A stretch of 64,000 nt of DNA from Novosphingobium profundi (GTDB lineage Bacteria > Pseudomonadota > Alphaproteobacteria > Sphingomonadales > Sphingomonadaceae): positions 186,001 to 250,000 of the forward strand of contig NZ_JABWCU010000001.1 of NCBI RefSeq assembly GCF_018491765.1. Direction: 5' to 3'. This document shows, piece by piece, positions 10,533-18,944 of this stretch. Below the pieces are notes generated by a model. That model saw only the letters and a program-made list of their open reading frames with translations, was not told where the DNA came from and ran no database searches. Position 1 is the stretch's first letter. Each line of letters starts with the position of its first letter. The translations under genes were made by a program, and so were the position numbers.

Positions 10533-11774
10533 TCAGCGTCGGCGCAAGGCGCTTTCGGCCGCGCTCATGTAGTCGCGGGTCAGCGGAAGGGTCCGCCGCA
10601 AGCGGGTGTACTGGATCTGGTAGTTGCACATCGACCCGCTTTCGAAGGCGGCGGTCGCCCCGGCGAGGTAGAAGATCCACATGCGGTAGAAACGCTCGTC
10701 CATCAGCGCGACGATGGCGTCCTTGTTGGCAACGCAGCGCTTGTACCATTCGCGCAAGGTGAAGGCGTAGTGGAGGCGCAGGTTCTCGACGTCCGATGCG
10801 ATGAGGCGGAACTTCTCGCTGGCGGCCACCGTCTCGCTGAGGGCGGGGATATAGCCGCCGGGGAAGATGTACTTGCGGGTGAAGGCATCGGTCGTGCCGG
10901 GCCCGCCCATGCGTCCGATCGTGTGGAGCAGCATCACGCCATCGTCGCTCAGCAGTTCGGCGGTGGACTTGAAGAACTGCTTGAACTGCGCCTGGCCGAC
11001 GTGCTCGAACATGCCGACCGAAACGATGCGGTCGAACTTCTCGCCGCGCTTGGGCAGTTCGCGGTAGTCGACAAGCTCGAAGGTCACGCGGTCGCTGACG
11101 CCGGCTTCGGCGGCGCGAACCTTGGCCAGCTCGATCTGCTCCTCGCTCAAGGTGATGCCATGGACCCTGACGTCGGCGTGCTTGGCGAGATAGATCGCCA
11201 TTCCGCCCCAGCCGCAGCCGATGTCGAGGATCCGCTGGCCCGGCGCGAGCGCCAGTTTGGCCGCGATATGCGCGAGCTTGGCGGTCTGCGATTGCTCGAG
11301 CGTCATGCCTTCCTCGGGCCAGTAGGCGCACGAATACTGCATGTGCTCGGTGTCGAGGAACAGTTTGTAGAGATCGTTGCCGATGTCGTAGTGATGGGCG
11401 ATGTTCTTCTTTGCGCTGGCCGCGCGGTTGATGCCGTCGATCAGCGTGACCGCCTTGCCGGCCGCCTTCTTGAACGCGGTCGTTTCCTTGACTTCGCCGC
11501 CGCGATCCCAGGGGGCGTTGGCGCGCAGGAGCTGGACCAGTTCCATGATGTCGCCGCTCTCGATGACCAGCTGCCCGTCCATGAAGGCTTCGGCGGCCCC
11601 GATGCGCGGATCGCGCAGGATACGCCGTTCGCCCGCCTTGTCGGTAAAGCGCAGGCGGACATCGGGATAGCCCGGAGCGGACTTGCCGAAACGGGTGGTC
11701 GACCCATCCGGCCGGGAGACTTCAAGTGTGCCGTGGCGAACGCCACTCTCGAGGAACTTGTCTAGAAGGGCCAT
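10533..11774 (-). CDS. cfa: Cyclopropane-fatty-acyl-phospholipid synthase
   Basis: A SAM-dependent methyltransferase that converts cis-unsaturated acyl chains of membrane phospholipids into cyclopropane rings. It has 413 residues. The N-terminal domain carries [15 protein letters not shown]. The catalytic domain has [10 protein letters not shown], the SAM-binding motif [11 protein letters not shown], and the conserved [23 protein letters not shown] and [10 protein letters not shown] blocks. Its ATG start is clear. It sits 100 bp upstream of argG on the same strand without an obvious terminator between them, but the pathways are unrelated. Membrane-stress or stationary-phase control is common for the family and cannot be read here. 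Confidence 0.96.
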   Translation of the reverse strand: MALLDKFLESGVRHGTLEVSRPDGSTTRFGKSAPGYPDVRLRFTDKAGERRILRDPRIGAAEAFMDGQLVIESGDIMELVQLLRANAPWDRGGEVKETTAFKKAAGKAVTLIDGINRAASAKKNIAHHYDIGNDLYKLFLDTEHMQYSCAYWPEEGMTLEQSQTAKLAHIAAKLALAPGQRILDIGCGWGGMAIYLAKHADVRVHGITLSEEQIELAKVRAAEAGVSDRVTFELVDYRELPKRGEKFDRIVSVGMFEHVGQAQFKQFFKSTAELLSDDGVMLLHTIGRMGGPGTTDAFTRKYIFPGGYIPALSETVAASEKFRLIASDVENLRLHYAFTLREWYKRCVANKDAIVALMDERFYRMWIFYLAGATAAFESGSMCNYQIQYTRLRRTLPLTRDYMSAAESALRRR

Positions 11775-11852
11775 CGTATCCTGTCGTCGCTTGCTGTGAC
11801 TTGATGCAAATCACCGGGGTATGGGCAAAATTTGCCGTAGGCGCGTTGTGTT

Positions 11853-12611
11853 TCAGGCGCGTGCCAGGAACAGCACGTCGCGGGGTTGGGGTACGAGGTG
11901 CTGGCCGGAATCGACGAACACGGTCTGGCCGCTGGCAAGCCAGCCTTTCGCCATGAACAGCGCCGTCCGGGCGATCTCGTCGGGCGGGGTCTTGCGGTGC
12001 AGGAGGTTCATCCGGTGCGAGACCTCGGTTTCCTCCTCGCGCTGGTCGTGGCTGGCGAGAATAGCTCCCGGCGCGATGCCGAAGACCCGGTCCTGGTCGT
12101 TCGACCGGGCCATCGAGAGCATCGGGATCGTGGCTGCGAGGGCGTGCTTGCTCATCGTGTAGGAAAAGAAGTCCGGGTTGGGATTGGCCAGTTTCTGGTC
12201 CGTGACGTGAATGAGGCTGCGGCCGCCTCGGGCACGGGCATGGCGAAAATAGGCTTGGGCGATCGAGGCCGGGGTCGCCGCATTGACCCGCATGGCGGTG
12301 TCGAAAATGGTGGAACTCATCGCTTGCGCCGTGTCGAGATCGAAGACGGCCGCGCAGTTTACGAGCGCGCTCCAATCGTCGAGACGCTGGGCAAGCTCAT
12401 GGATCATGGCGTTCGCGGCGGCGGTGTCGTTGAGGTCGCACGAGATGATTTCGGCGGAAGGAAGGCGTTGCTTCAGGTTCTCGGCCTGATCGCGTGATTT
12501 TCCATAGTGGATGACCACATGCCATCCCTCGTCCGCAAACGCCTTGGCGATTACCGAGCCGATCCGCTTGGCTCCGCCCGTAATCAGGACGCTCTTGCGC
12601 GACGTGGTCAT
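11853..12611 (-). CDS. SDR-family oxidoreductase (pteridine reductase/FolM-like)
   Basis: A Rossmann-fold NAD(P)-dependent reductase of 252 residues. The cofactor motif TGGAKRIGSV is at the N-terminus, an Asn-Cys-Ala block (ALVNCAAVF) follows near residue 85, and the catalytic YxxxK is present as YTMSK. The sequence after the glycine motif (HYGKSRDQAENL) resembles dihydromonapterin or pteridine reductases, so reduction of a pterin or folate compound is plausible but not proven. ATG 12611 gives the normal family N-terminus (MTTSRKSVLITGG); an ATG nine codons upstream is less likely. No folate gene is adjacent. Confidence 0.85.
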   Translation of the reverse strand: MTTSRKSVLITGGAKRIGSVIAKAFADEGWHVVIHYGKSRDQAENLKQRLPSAEIISCDLNDTAAANAMIHELAQRLDDWSALVNCAAVFDLDTAQAMSSTIFDTAMRVNAATPASIAQAYFRHARARGGRSLIHVTDQKLANPNPDFFSYTMSKHALAATIPMLSMARSNDQDRVFGIAPGAILASHDQREEETEVSHRMNLLHRKTPPDEIARTALFMAKGWLASGQTVFVDSGQHLVPQPRDVLFLARA

Positions 12612-13122
12612 GGATGAGGGTTTGTTACGGCGCGACAAGGTCCGCTTGAACGACCTGACAGGCAGTGGCTTTCCGGCGGAAAAGCAGACTCAAGACGCGG
12701 ACGATTAGTCATAAGTGCCTATGGAGCATACCGGGGGCAGCGAGGGAAGGGGGGCACTGCGCAAAAACCCTTCGATGGGGTGCGCAGGCGCCGTTGCGCG
12801 TTCGGCTCGACATCGCCACGGTGGGGGACCGGGATCAAGCGGATGGACGGCATTTTTGGGGCGATCGGGGAGATGCAGCCCGCGTGCCGGCGGCGAATTT
12901 GGGGGCTCCGTTGAAGCCGGCGTCGCTCGGGACGTCCCGGTCGTCGCAACCCCCGCGGCGAACTATGCAAGCCCGCGGGCGCGCCATGGCGCGAACTCTC
13001 AGCCAACGCGACCTCGGTCCGCCGCGAACGTGCAAGCGATGTCCTTCAAAACGAGAAGGGGGGCGTTGGAGCCCCCCGACCGTCCTCGCCGCGCCCTGGG
13101 GCGAAGCTCGATGCTGCACGGA
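12612..13122. other. Intergenic stretch, no supported gene
   Basis: About 510 bp of GC-rich sequence between two minus-strand genes. All reading frames look non-coding. A short G/C hairpin (GGGGGGC at 13058-13064 with GCCCCCC at 13071-13077) lies 45 nt beyond the glycine-zipper gene and may help end its transcript, but there is no T-tract. Confidence 0.4.
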
Positions 13123-13518
13123 TCACCGGCAGCGGATGTCTCCGCGATCGATCTCGCGTCCCAGCGCGCCGCCAAGGACACCGCCCAGAACGGCGCCGAG
13201 CGTGCGATCGCCATTGCCCGCCAGTTCGTGACCCGCAAGCGCGCCGACACCGGCGCCGATCAGCAAGCCCGTCGTGCCGTTGTCGCGGCGGCAGTAATAG
13301 CGGCCATCGTGTCCGCGCCAGACGTGCGAATTGCGGCTGATCGGCCGCGGGTCGCGGTACCGGCCGCGCGAATCGTAGTGGCTTGGGGAATGGCCACGAT
13401 CATGCTTGTCGCGATAGCCGTGTGCGGGGGCATGGTGGGGCGGGTCGGCCAGCACCGAGGTCGCCGGCAGGCTGACAGCCGCCGTCGCCATTGCCAGAAC
13501 CAACAGAGCACGTTTCAT
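13123..13518 (-). CDS. Glycine-zipper 2TM domain protein (copy 1)
   Basis: A 131-residue exported protein with a signal peptide (MKRALLVLAMATAAV, cleaved near SVLA-DPP). A His/Arg/Tyr-rich middle (about 28-78) is followed by a C-terminal glycine-zipper region (GTTGLLIGAGVGALAG, LGAVLGGVLGGALG) of the Rick_17kDa/2TM type found in outer-membrane or periplasmic proteins. The start is supported by a good AAGGAAG ribosome binding site 6 nt upstream of ATG 13518. A paralogue with the same layout lies at 45985-46317. The function is unknown; members are often linked to envelope integrity. Confidence 0.88.
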   Translation of the reverse strand: MKRALLVLAMATAAVSLPATSVLADPPHHAPAHGYRDKHDRGHSPSHYDSRGRYRDPRPISRNSHVWRGHDGRYYCRRDNGTTGLLIGAGVGALAGHELAGNGDRTLGAVLGGVLGGALGREIDRGDIRCR

Positions 13519-13780
13519 TTCAACTTCCTTTCGCACACACTGAGCATTGCAAACTTGATGCAACGCTTTGACGCGCCTTCCCCCAACTGCAAATGAACCG
13601 CGCGATCGTGCAGGTGACATATTTGCGATTGAGCGGCAGGGCGCGCCGTCCGTGCGACCGGCCGATCCGCGCACCAACCGGTTAGGACGATAGGCCATTC
13701 GGCGCGTCAGCGTGACCGCGACAGCCCGTGAAAGAGGCAAGCCAAGTGCCCGCGGCGGGACTGGTCGAGGATGGATTGCG

Positions 13781-15607
13781 TTACCGGGCCGCCTGGCGCG
13801 GTGGAACGGGAAGGACCTCGACGACCGGGTGCGCAGTAGAGTTCCATTTGTGCATCCAGCCTTGCAGCGCATCGAACGCGAGAGGCCGGCTGATGCCATA
13901 GCCTTGGCCGGAAGGGCAGCCCAGGTGGATGAGCAGTGCGCGCACCTCGTCGTCCTCGATGCCTTCGGCGACCAGCGTGATGCCCAGGCTGTCGCACAGG
14001 ACCACCAGGCAGGTGATGAGCGATTGATCGAAGGCGCTCTGCGTGCAGCGCGAGATGAACGAACGATCGATCTTGATTTCGTCCACGGTGAATTCGCGCA
14101 AGTAGCCGAACGAGGTGAAACCCGCACCGAAGTCGTCGATCGAAAGGCGCAGGCAATGGCGTCGCAAGCGCTCGATCACGCGGCGGGCCTGCGCGGGGTG
14201 CGCGATGAGGGCGGTTTCGGTGAGTTCGAGAATGACACGCTCGGGCGCGATCTTGTGGATCTCGATCGCGCCCAGCACGTTTTCCACGAAACTGGGGCGC
14301 TCCAGCATGCGGGCCGAGACATTGATCGAGACCGAAGTACCGGGCCAGGCATCCTGCACCGAGGCGAATTGACCCAGTACCGTATCGAGGCAGAGAACCG
14401 TGAAGGGCTCGATCAGCGGCGATTGTTCGACGATGCGGATCAATTGCTCGGGCGAGATATTGCCGCTGTCGTAAGGTTGCCAGCGAACGAGGGCTTCGAA
14501 GCCGGTGACCGTTGCGCTCGCCAGGTCGATCTTGGGTTGCCAATGCCAGGTTATCGCATGGTCCGCGATTGCCTGCGCAAGCTCCTCGAGCAGGCTCTTG
14601 CTGTCCAGTGCTTCGGTGTCGTCGGATTGCTGGCTGCGGGCAAGGCACGTCTTCTCGATCCCGGCCTTGGCCTCGTACATCGCGTTGTCCGCCGCGGAAA
14701 GAAGCGCCGTCGGCGTATAGCCGAGCTGCGGGCACAAGGCGATGCCGAGCGAGGCCCCGACATAGAGCACGCGGTTGTCATGCAGGACGGGTTGCTGGAT
14801 CAGCTGGCTGATCTTGTCGCCCATCGCCATGGCCGCGTCGACCGTGGCGATGTTCTCGAGCAGGATCGCGAACTCGTCCCCACCGAGGCGAGCCACCGTG
14901 TCCACTTCGCGCAAGTGCGAGCGCAAGCGGCGTCCGATCGTCTGCAGCACGACGTCTCCCGCGGCGTGGCCGAGACTGTCGTTGATTTCCTTGAAGCGAT
15001 CGAGGTCGACCATCAGCACGGCAAAGGCATCGCCGCTTCGCCTGGCGCGCGCGCAGGCCTGGGTCAGGCGATCGAAGAACAAGGTGCGGTTGGGCAGGTC
15101 GGTCAGGGGATCGTGGAGGCTGCGGTGGGTCAGTTCCGCTTCCGCCTGGCGCAAGGCTTGCCGATCCTGACGCCAGGCCATACCCTCCTCGATCGAGGCG
15201 GCCACCTTTTCGGCCGAAAGCATGCGCTTGGTGAGGAATTCGGTCATGCCCAGCTTGATCGAATCCGCGGCGATCTGCGCGCTGCCATGCCCCGTGACGG
15301 CAATGATCGGGCAGTCGGGGTCGAGTTCCTCGCGAATGGGCGGCAGGAGATCGCGACCATCGCCGTCGGTCAGTCCGAAGTCGAGAAAGACGACGTCGAA
15401 GCGGGTTTCCGGGGTGCGGATGAGGTCGAGCGCCTCGCGCCGCGACGCGGCTTCCTTCACTTCGATGCGCCAGGGGCACCGGTGCAGCAGCCGGGACAGC
15501 TTTTCCCGATCCACGTCGTCGTCGTCGACGATGAGCACGTGCAGGGGCTCTTGCGTGTCGGGGGCGGCATCCGCGCCAGCAGCCTTTTCGATCGTGGCAT
15601 GCTTCAT
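13781..15607 (-). CDS. Response regulator with GGDEF and EAL domains
   Basis: A 608-residue cytoplasmic c-di-GMP enzyme. Order: receiver domain (about 22-140, with acidic pocket VDDDD and phosphoacceptor in FLDFGL), GGDEF domain with an intact GGDEF motif, then EAL domain with FEALVRW and DDFGAGF. The inhibitory RxxD site stands five residues before GGDEF (REVD), so product feedback on the cyclase is expected. Both catalytic motifs look intact, so either synthesis or hydrolysis is possible. ATG 15607 overlaps the stop of the upstream receiver gene in an ATGA, proving the start choice better than upstream codons in the frame. It is the last gene of a kinase/receiver operon. Confidence 0.93.
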   Translation of the reverse strand: MKHATIEKAAGADAAPDTQEPLHVLIVDDDDVDREKLSRLLHRCPWRIEVKEAASRREALDLIRTPETRFDVVFLDFGLTDGDGRDLLPPIREELDPDCPIIAVTGHGSAQIAADSIKLGMTEFLTKRMLSAEKVAASIEEGMAWRQDRQALRQAEAELTHRSLHDPLTDLPNRTLFFDRLTQACARARRSGDAFAVLMVDLDRFKEINDSLGHAAGDVVLQTIGRRLRSHLREVDTVARLGGDEFAILLENIATVDAAMAMGDKISQLIQQPVLHDNRVLYVGASLGIALCPQLGYTPTALLSAADNAMYEAKAGIEKTCLARSQQSDDTEALDSKSLLEELAQAIADHAITWHWQPKIDLASATVTGFEALVRWQPYDSGNISPEQLIRIVEQSPLIEPFTVLCLDTVLGQFASVQDAWPGTSVSINVSARMLERPSFVENVLGAIEIHKIAPERVILELTETALIAHPAQARRVIERLRRHCLRLSIDDFGAGFTSFGYLREFTVDEIKIDRSFISRCTQSAFDQSLITCLVVLCDSLGITLVAEGIEDDEVRALLIHLGCPSGQGYGISRPLAFDALQGWMHKWNSTAHPVVEVLPVPPRQAAR

Positions 15608-16056
15608 GAGCGTTCTCGTGGAAGCTTCTGGGTACATGTGTATTTTCGGATGAAGTCGGCGAGGCGCGCGAACTGGGGGCCGACCGCAGACTTCACCATG
15701 TAGCCGGCAACTTGTTCGTCGTAGGCGCGGCACATGTCCTGTTCGCGGGCCGAGGTGCTGAGGATGAAGACGACGGTGCGCTTGAGCTCGGGGGTCGTGC
15801 GCAGCGCATGGAGAAACTGGAATCCGTCCATGCCCGGCATGTTGAGGTCCAGCAGGACGATATAGGGCGGGGAAATATGCTTCGAGGGATGCACGCCGTT
15901 CAGGATGGCCAGCGCTTCCCGGCCGTCGCTGGCGGTGAGGGTCTGGCAGCGCACCTCATTGCGTTTGAAGGAGCGCAGGACCCCTTCGAGCGCGACATCG
16001 TCGTCGTCGACGATGAGGACCGTGAAATCGTCCAGTCCCTCGGCGCATTCAAGCAT
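15604..16056 (-). CDS. Stand-alone receiver domain response regulator (Rcp1-like)
   Basis: A 150-residue single-domain response regulator. The acid pocket is VLIVDDDDVA, the phosphoacceptor Asp is in LLDLNMPGMDGF, and the T/S and K positions are in FILSTSA and YMVKSA. The insertion between beta 3 and the preceding helix, and the spacing, resemble Rcp1-type regulators that pair with phytochrome-like kinases. ATG 16056 overlaps the stop of the histidine kinase gene by 8 nt, and its own stop overlaps the next gene by 4 nt. It probably relays phosphate between the upstream kinase and the downstream REC-GGDEF-EAL protein, which is inferred from gene order. Confidence 0.92.
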   Translation of the reverse strand: MLECAEGLDDFTVLIVDDDDVALEGVLRSFKRNEVRCQTLTASDGREALAILNGVHPSKHISPPYIVLLDLNMPGMDGFQFLHALRTTPELKRTVVFILSTSAREQDMCRAYDEQVAGYMVKSAVGPQFARLADFIRKYTCTQKLPRERS

Positions 16057-17512
16057 CGTCGAACTCCCTAAGCAGGATGCGGGGCCAGTAGACGTCGAAC
16101 CGGGCACCGCCCATCTCCCCGGGGGAGGTGACCGCGATCATGCCGCCGTTGGCGTTGATCATCCTTCGCGTGAAGGCGAGGCCGACTCCATCGCCCTCGA
16201 CGCGGGTCGAGCCGCGATGGAACAGCTTGAAGATGCGTTCCTCGTTACCGGGGGCGATACCCTGCCCGTCGTCCTCGACCGTGAAGACGGTAAAGCGTCC
16301 CTCCTCGCGGGCGCGAATGGCGACATGACCCTGTTCGCTTCCGTGATGCTTGATGGCGTTGCTGATGAGGTTGCGCAGCGAGGCGGACAGAGGGGCCCGT
16401 GCTGCCTGCAGCGCGCCCGCATCGACATCGACCGTGACGTCGAAGCCGGAAGGCACTGCGACCAGCGACAGCACTTCGTCGATCAGTTCGCGCGGTTGCA
16501 GGAGTTCGAGCTGCGGGTCGCGAACGCCGATGCGTGCGTAATTGAGCAGGTCGTCGATCATCTGCTCGGCGCGGTCGATCCGGATGGCCACGCGATCGAA
16601 GTTGCGAATGACCTCTTCCGACAAGGTGCTCTGGTCCAGGTCTTCCCGGATCCAGCTTACGAGATCGGCTATACCGCGAAGAGGTGAACGCAAGTCGTGG
16701 CTGGCGACGTAGGTGAACTCTTCCAGCTGCGCATTGGTCTGCTGCATCGCCACTTCGGCGCGCTTGCGATGGGTGATGTCGGTGACGATCGCCATGAACA
16801 GCGGCTGGCTGACGTTTTCATGCCGGGTCAGGGCAATCTCGATGGGAATTTCCTGGCCGGATCGGTGCAGGCCGGTCAGATCGCGCCCGGTTCCCATCAT
16901 CCGTGACATCGGGGCTTCGCTATAGGCCTTGATGTGGCCAGCGTGCACGGCGCGATAGCGAGGCGGTAGAAGGATATTGAGCGACTGGCCGATCAGATCC
17001 TCGCGGGTGTAGCCGAAGTCGGAGGCGAGTGTCCGGTTGGCCTTGACGATGCGGTGGCGAATATCGATGACCAGAAGACCGACCGGCAATGTCTCGAAGA
17101 TCTGGGCGAACCGCCTCTCCGCCGTCAGCACCCGCATGAGGCTGCGCACGAAGAGGATCGCGCAGCATTCGTGCTCTTCGGGATAGGGCGTAAGAGTGAC
17201 TTCGATCGGGTGTTCGTCGCTCTCGTTGCTGAGAAGCGTCATGCGGCGGGTCCATCCGGCGCGCGCCTCGAGCGGCGAATCGAAATGAATCGTGATCATC
17301 TGGCTCAGCGTCTCGGCATCCTTCTCGCCGAGCCACACCGAGATCAGGGTGTGCTGCAGTGAAGCCGGGTCGGCCTCTCCGAAAATCCCGGCCGCGGCGC
17401 CATTGGCGGCCCGGATCAAGCCGCTGCGTTCCACCAGCAGGGCACCGATCGGGGCATGCGCCAATCCGCTTGGAAGTTCGGTCCCGCAAGATATTGAAGT
17501 TGCCACGCGCAT
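16049..17512 (-). CDS. PAS-domain sensor histidine kinase
   Basis: A 487-residue soluble kinase without membrane segments. A weak PAS-like region (about 15-120) is followed by a clear PAS domain (about 134-250: LPVGLLVIDIRHRIVKANR). The dimerisation helix carries the phosphorylated His272 in VASHDLRSPLRG, and the ATPase domain has the N box NLISNAIKHH, G1 DDGQGIAP and G2 GDGVGLAF. It heads an operon with a receiver protein and a c-di-GMP enzyme, with overlapping stop/start codons throughout. The signal is unknown: the PAS shows no obvious haem or flavin residue pattern that I can name. Start ATG 17512 is well placed. Confidence 0.93.
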   Translation of the reverse strand: MRVATSISCGTELPSGLAHAPIGALLVERSGLIRAANGAAAGIFGEADPASLQHTLISVWLGEKDAETLSQMITIHFDSPLEARAGWTRRMTLLSNESDEHPIEVTLTPYPEEHECCAILFVRSLMRVLTAERRFAQIFETLPVGLLVIDIRHRIVKANRTLASDFGYTREDLIGQSLNILLPPRYRAVHAGHIKAYSEAPMSRMMGTGRDLTGLHRSGQEIPIEIALTRHENVSQPLFMAIVTDITHRKRAEVAMQQTNAQLEEFTYVASHDLRSPLRGIADLVSWIREDLDQSTLSEEVIRNFDRVAIRIDRAEQMIDDLLNYARIGVRDPQLELLQPRELIDEVLSLVAVPSGFDVTVDVDAGALQAARAPLSASLRNLISNAIKHHGSEQGHVAIRAREEGRFTVFTVEDDGQGIAPGNEERIFKLFHRGSTRVEGDGVGLAFTRRMINANGGMIAVTSPGEMGGARFDVYWPRILLREFDDA

Positions 17513-17696
17513 TCCCCCGCGATGTCTTCGCCATGCCGCAACGGCAATGGTCAGGCAGCTTGGGGGCTGTGCGTCATCTTTTCCGGCACTGCCCGCTACC
17601 CGACCTTGGTCAGGGTAGGGGCGATTGGTTTTTGTGCCGCGAACGTAGGCCTGGTTGTTTGCCCCTAGGGATTGCTCACCTGGCGCGGGGAGAAGA

Positions 17697-18188
17697 TCAG
17701 GCTTCGACGAACTTTCCGGCCTGGCGGTCCTTCCGGACTTTCAGCCCGTCGAACACCGTTCCACTCATCGTAATCCAGACGCCGGGAGCGGCCGATTGCG
17801 CGCACGCAAAGGCCATGCCGAGGTTGAAGGCGGCGTCGCTTTCGGCGAAGCGCGCCGGTGCCAGCGCGCCGCACAGCACCATGGTCTTGCCCGCGATCGG
17901 CGCGAGTGACTGGGCGGTAAGGGTCATCGTATCGGTACCGTGGGTGACCACGACGCGGGTCTCGGGTGCCGTCTCGATGGTCTGCGCGATCAGCGCGCGA
18001 TCCTCGTCGGTCAACTCGAGGCTGTCCTTGCGAAGGAGCTCGATAACGCGAAAGGGCTGCGCGACTCGCGCCGTCTCGAGCAGCTTGCAGATCACGCTTT
18101 CGGTGATCTGGTACTCGCTAAGGGCGTCGAAATACTGCTTGTCGATCGTGCCGCCGGTCGTGACGACGAGAATGGGGGACTGGTTCAT
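17697..18188 (-). CDS. Asparaginase N-terminal-domain protein (one-domain)
   Basis: A 163-residue protein matching only the N-terminal domain of L-asparaginase/glutaminase, normally 320-350 residues. Both threonine-containing active-site blocks are present: TGGTID (Thr14) and HGTDT (Thr85, Asp86), with VVVTHGTDTMTLTA around the second. The C-terminal domain that completes the dimeric active site in classical enzymes is absent, and no remnant is visible downstream (the frame ends 185 bp before the kinase gene). Similar short proteins occur elsewhere, so this may be a family form rather than a truncation. Activity on asparagine is unproven. ATG 18188 is the only sensible start. Confidence 0.85.
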   Translation of the reverse strand: MNQSPILVVTTGGTIDKQYFDALSEYQITESVICKLLETARVAQPFRVIELLRKDSLELTDEDRALIAQTIETAPETRVVVTHGTDTMTLTAQSLAPIAGKTMVLCGALAPARFAESDAAFNLGMAFACAQSAAPGVWITMSGTVFDGLKVRKDRQAGKFVEA

Positions 18189-18251
18189 GCCCGTCGAACT
18201 AGCACTTTTGCCGGAGTGGCAAAAGAGAGCGAGCGTGGCGCACGGCGCGCC

Positions 18252-18869
18252 TCAATCGGGTTGGCGCACTTCGAGGCCGTCCCAGTCGATCATCTCGATG
18301 AGGTTGTCGACGAAGACCTGGCGTTCGGCGGGGCCAGGTTGCGCCGGTCTAAGGAGAATGTCCGAGCGATAGCCCATGATCGCCGACAGCATGGCGATGG
18401 TCAGGCGTTCGGCGGCCGCATCGGAAAAAGCGGTGGCGAAGAACGCGCGTACGCGGCGGCGCAATTTTTCCGGGCCGCGCGAATAGAACATCACGTTGAT
18501 TTCGGGAAAGCGCTCGCCTTCACCGACGACGAGGCGGAACAACCGGATCGAATGACCGGCGAGCAGGCAATCGAGAAAGCGCAGGCAGGCGCGGCGCAGG
18601 GCCGGATGCGAGAAGGTCTGTTGGGTCAGGACCTCATCGATTTCCTGCGAGAATTCGTCCACGAGTTCGTCGATCACCGCGGCGAAGAGGTCTTCCTTCG
18701 AATTGAAATGGGACCACATGGTCGCCTTGGAACAGCTGAGGGCATCGGCAACGGCGCTCATGCTGGTGGCGGCGTAGCCCTGTTCGAGGAACGACTGACG
18801 CGCCGCTTCCACGATCGCGGCCCGCTTGCGAGCCTTGTTGAGTTCCCGTTTGCCGATGTTTTCTTCCAT
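18252..18869 (-). CDS. TetR/AcrR-family repressor of the divergent efflux operon
   Basis: A 205-residue regulator. The N-terminal TetR HTH reads AATSMSAVADALSCSKATMWSHFNSKEDLF (long form spread over about residues 34-63), and the C-terminal ligand-binding domain resembles AefR-type regulators. It is transcribed away from an outer-membrane factor / HlyD / MFS efflux operon, and the shared gap holds a good promoter with an overlapping palindrome. Repression of the efflux operon, relieved by a bound drug or metabolite, is the natural reading. Start ATG 18869 gives a basic N-terminus before the HTH, as is usual. Confidence 0.92.
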   Translation of the reverse strand: MEENIGKRELNKARKRAAIVEAARQSFLEQGYAATSMSAVADALSCSKATMWSHFNSKEDLFAAVIDELVDEFSQEIDEVLTQQTFSHPALRRACLRFLDCLLAGHSIRLFRLVVGEGERFPEINVMFYSRGPEKLRRRVRAFFATAFSDAAAERLTIAMLSAIMGYRSDILLRPAQPGPAERQVFVDNLIEMIDWDGLEVRQPD

Positions 18870-18896
18870 AATTGAACTCAGTGGTACACTTTTCGG

Positions 18897-18925
18897 TTGA
18901 CACTTGCAAGCCTTGCAACGATAAA
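18897..18925 (+). promoter_or_regulatory. Predicted sigma-70 promoter of the efflux operon
   Basis: A perfect -35 box TTGACA (18897-18902), a 17-nt spacer, and a -10 box GATAAA (18920-18925; four of six consensus positions). Transcription would begin near 18931-18933, only a few bases before the ATG at 18936, so the message would be almost leaderless. Confidence 0.6.
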
Positions 18926-18928
18926 AAC

Positions 18929-18944
18929 TGTACTGATGAGTACA
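18929..18944. promoter_or_regulatory. Palindromic operator candidate
   Basis: TGTACT-GATG-AGTACA, perfect 6-bp arms, covers the expected transcription start and the ATG of the efflux operon. A GGTACAC sequence in the nearby 18880s shares the GTAC core. It is well placed for the divergent TetR protein to block RNA polymerase. Confidence 0.55.

Noticed and set aside
13712..15703. Open frame of 663 codons opposite the REC-GGDEF-EAL gene
   Set aside because: Mirror of a gene with intact motifs; no family match.
17580..17640. Inverted repeat CTACCC...GGGTAG between the kinase and asparaginase genes
   Set aside because: Stem has a bulge and no T-tract on the strand where a terminator would be needed; probably chance or weak structure.
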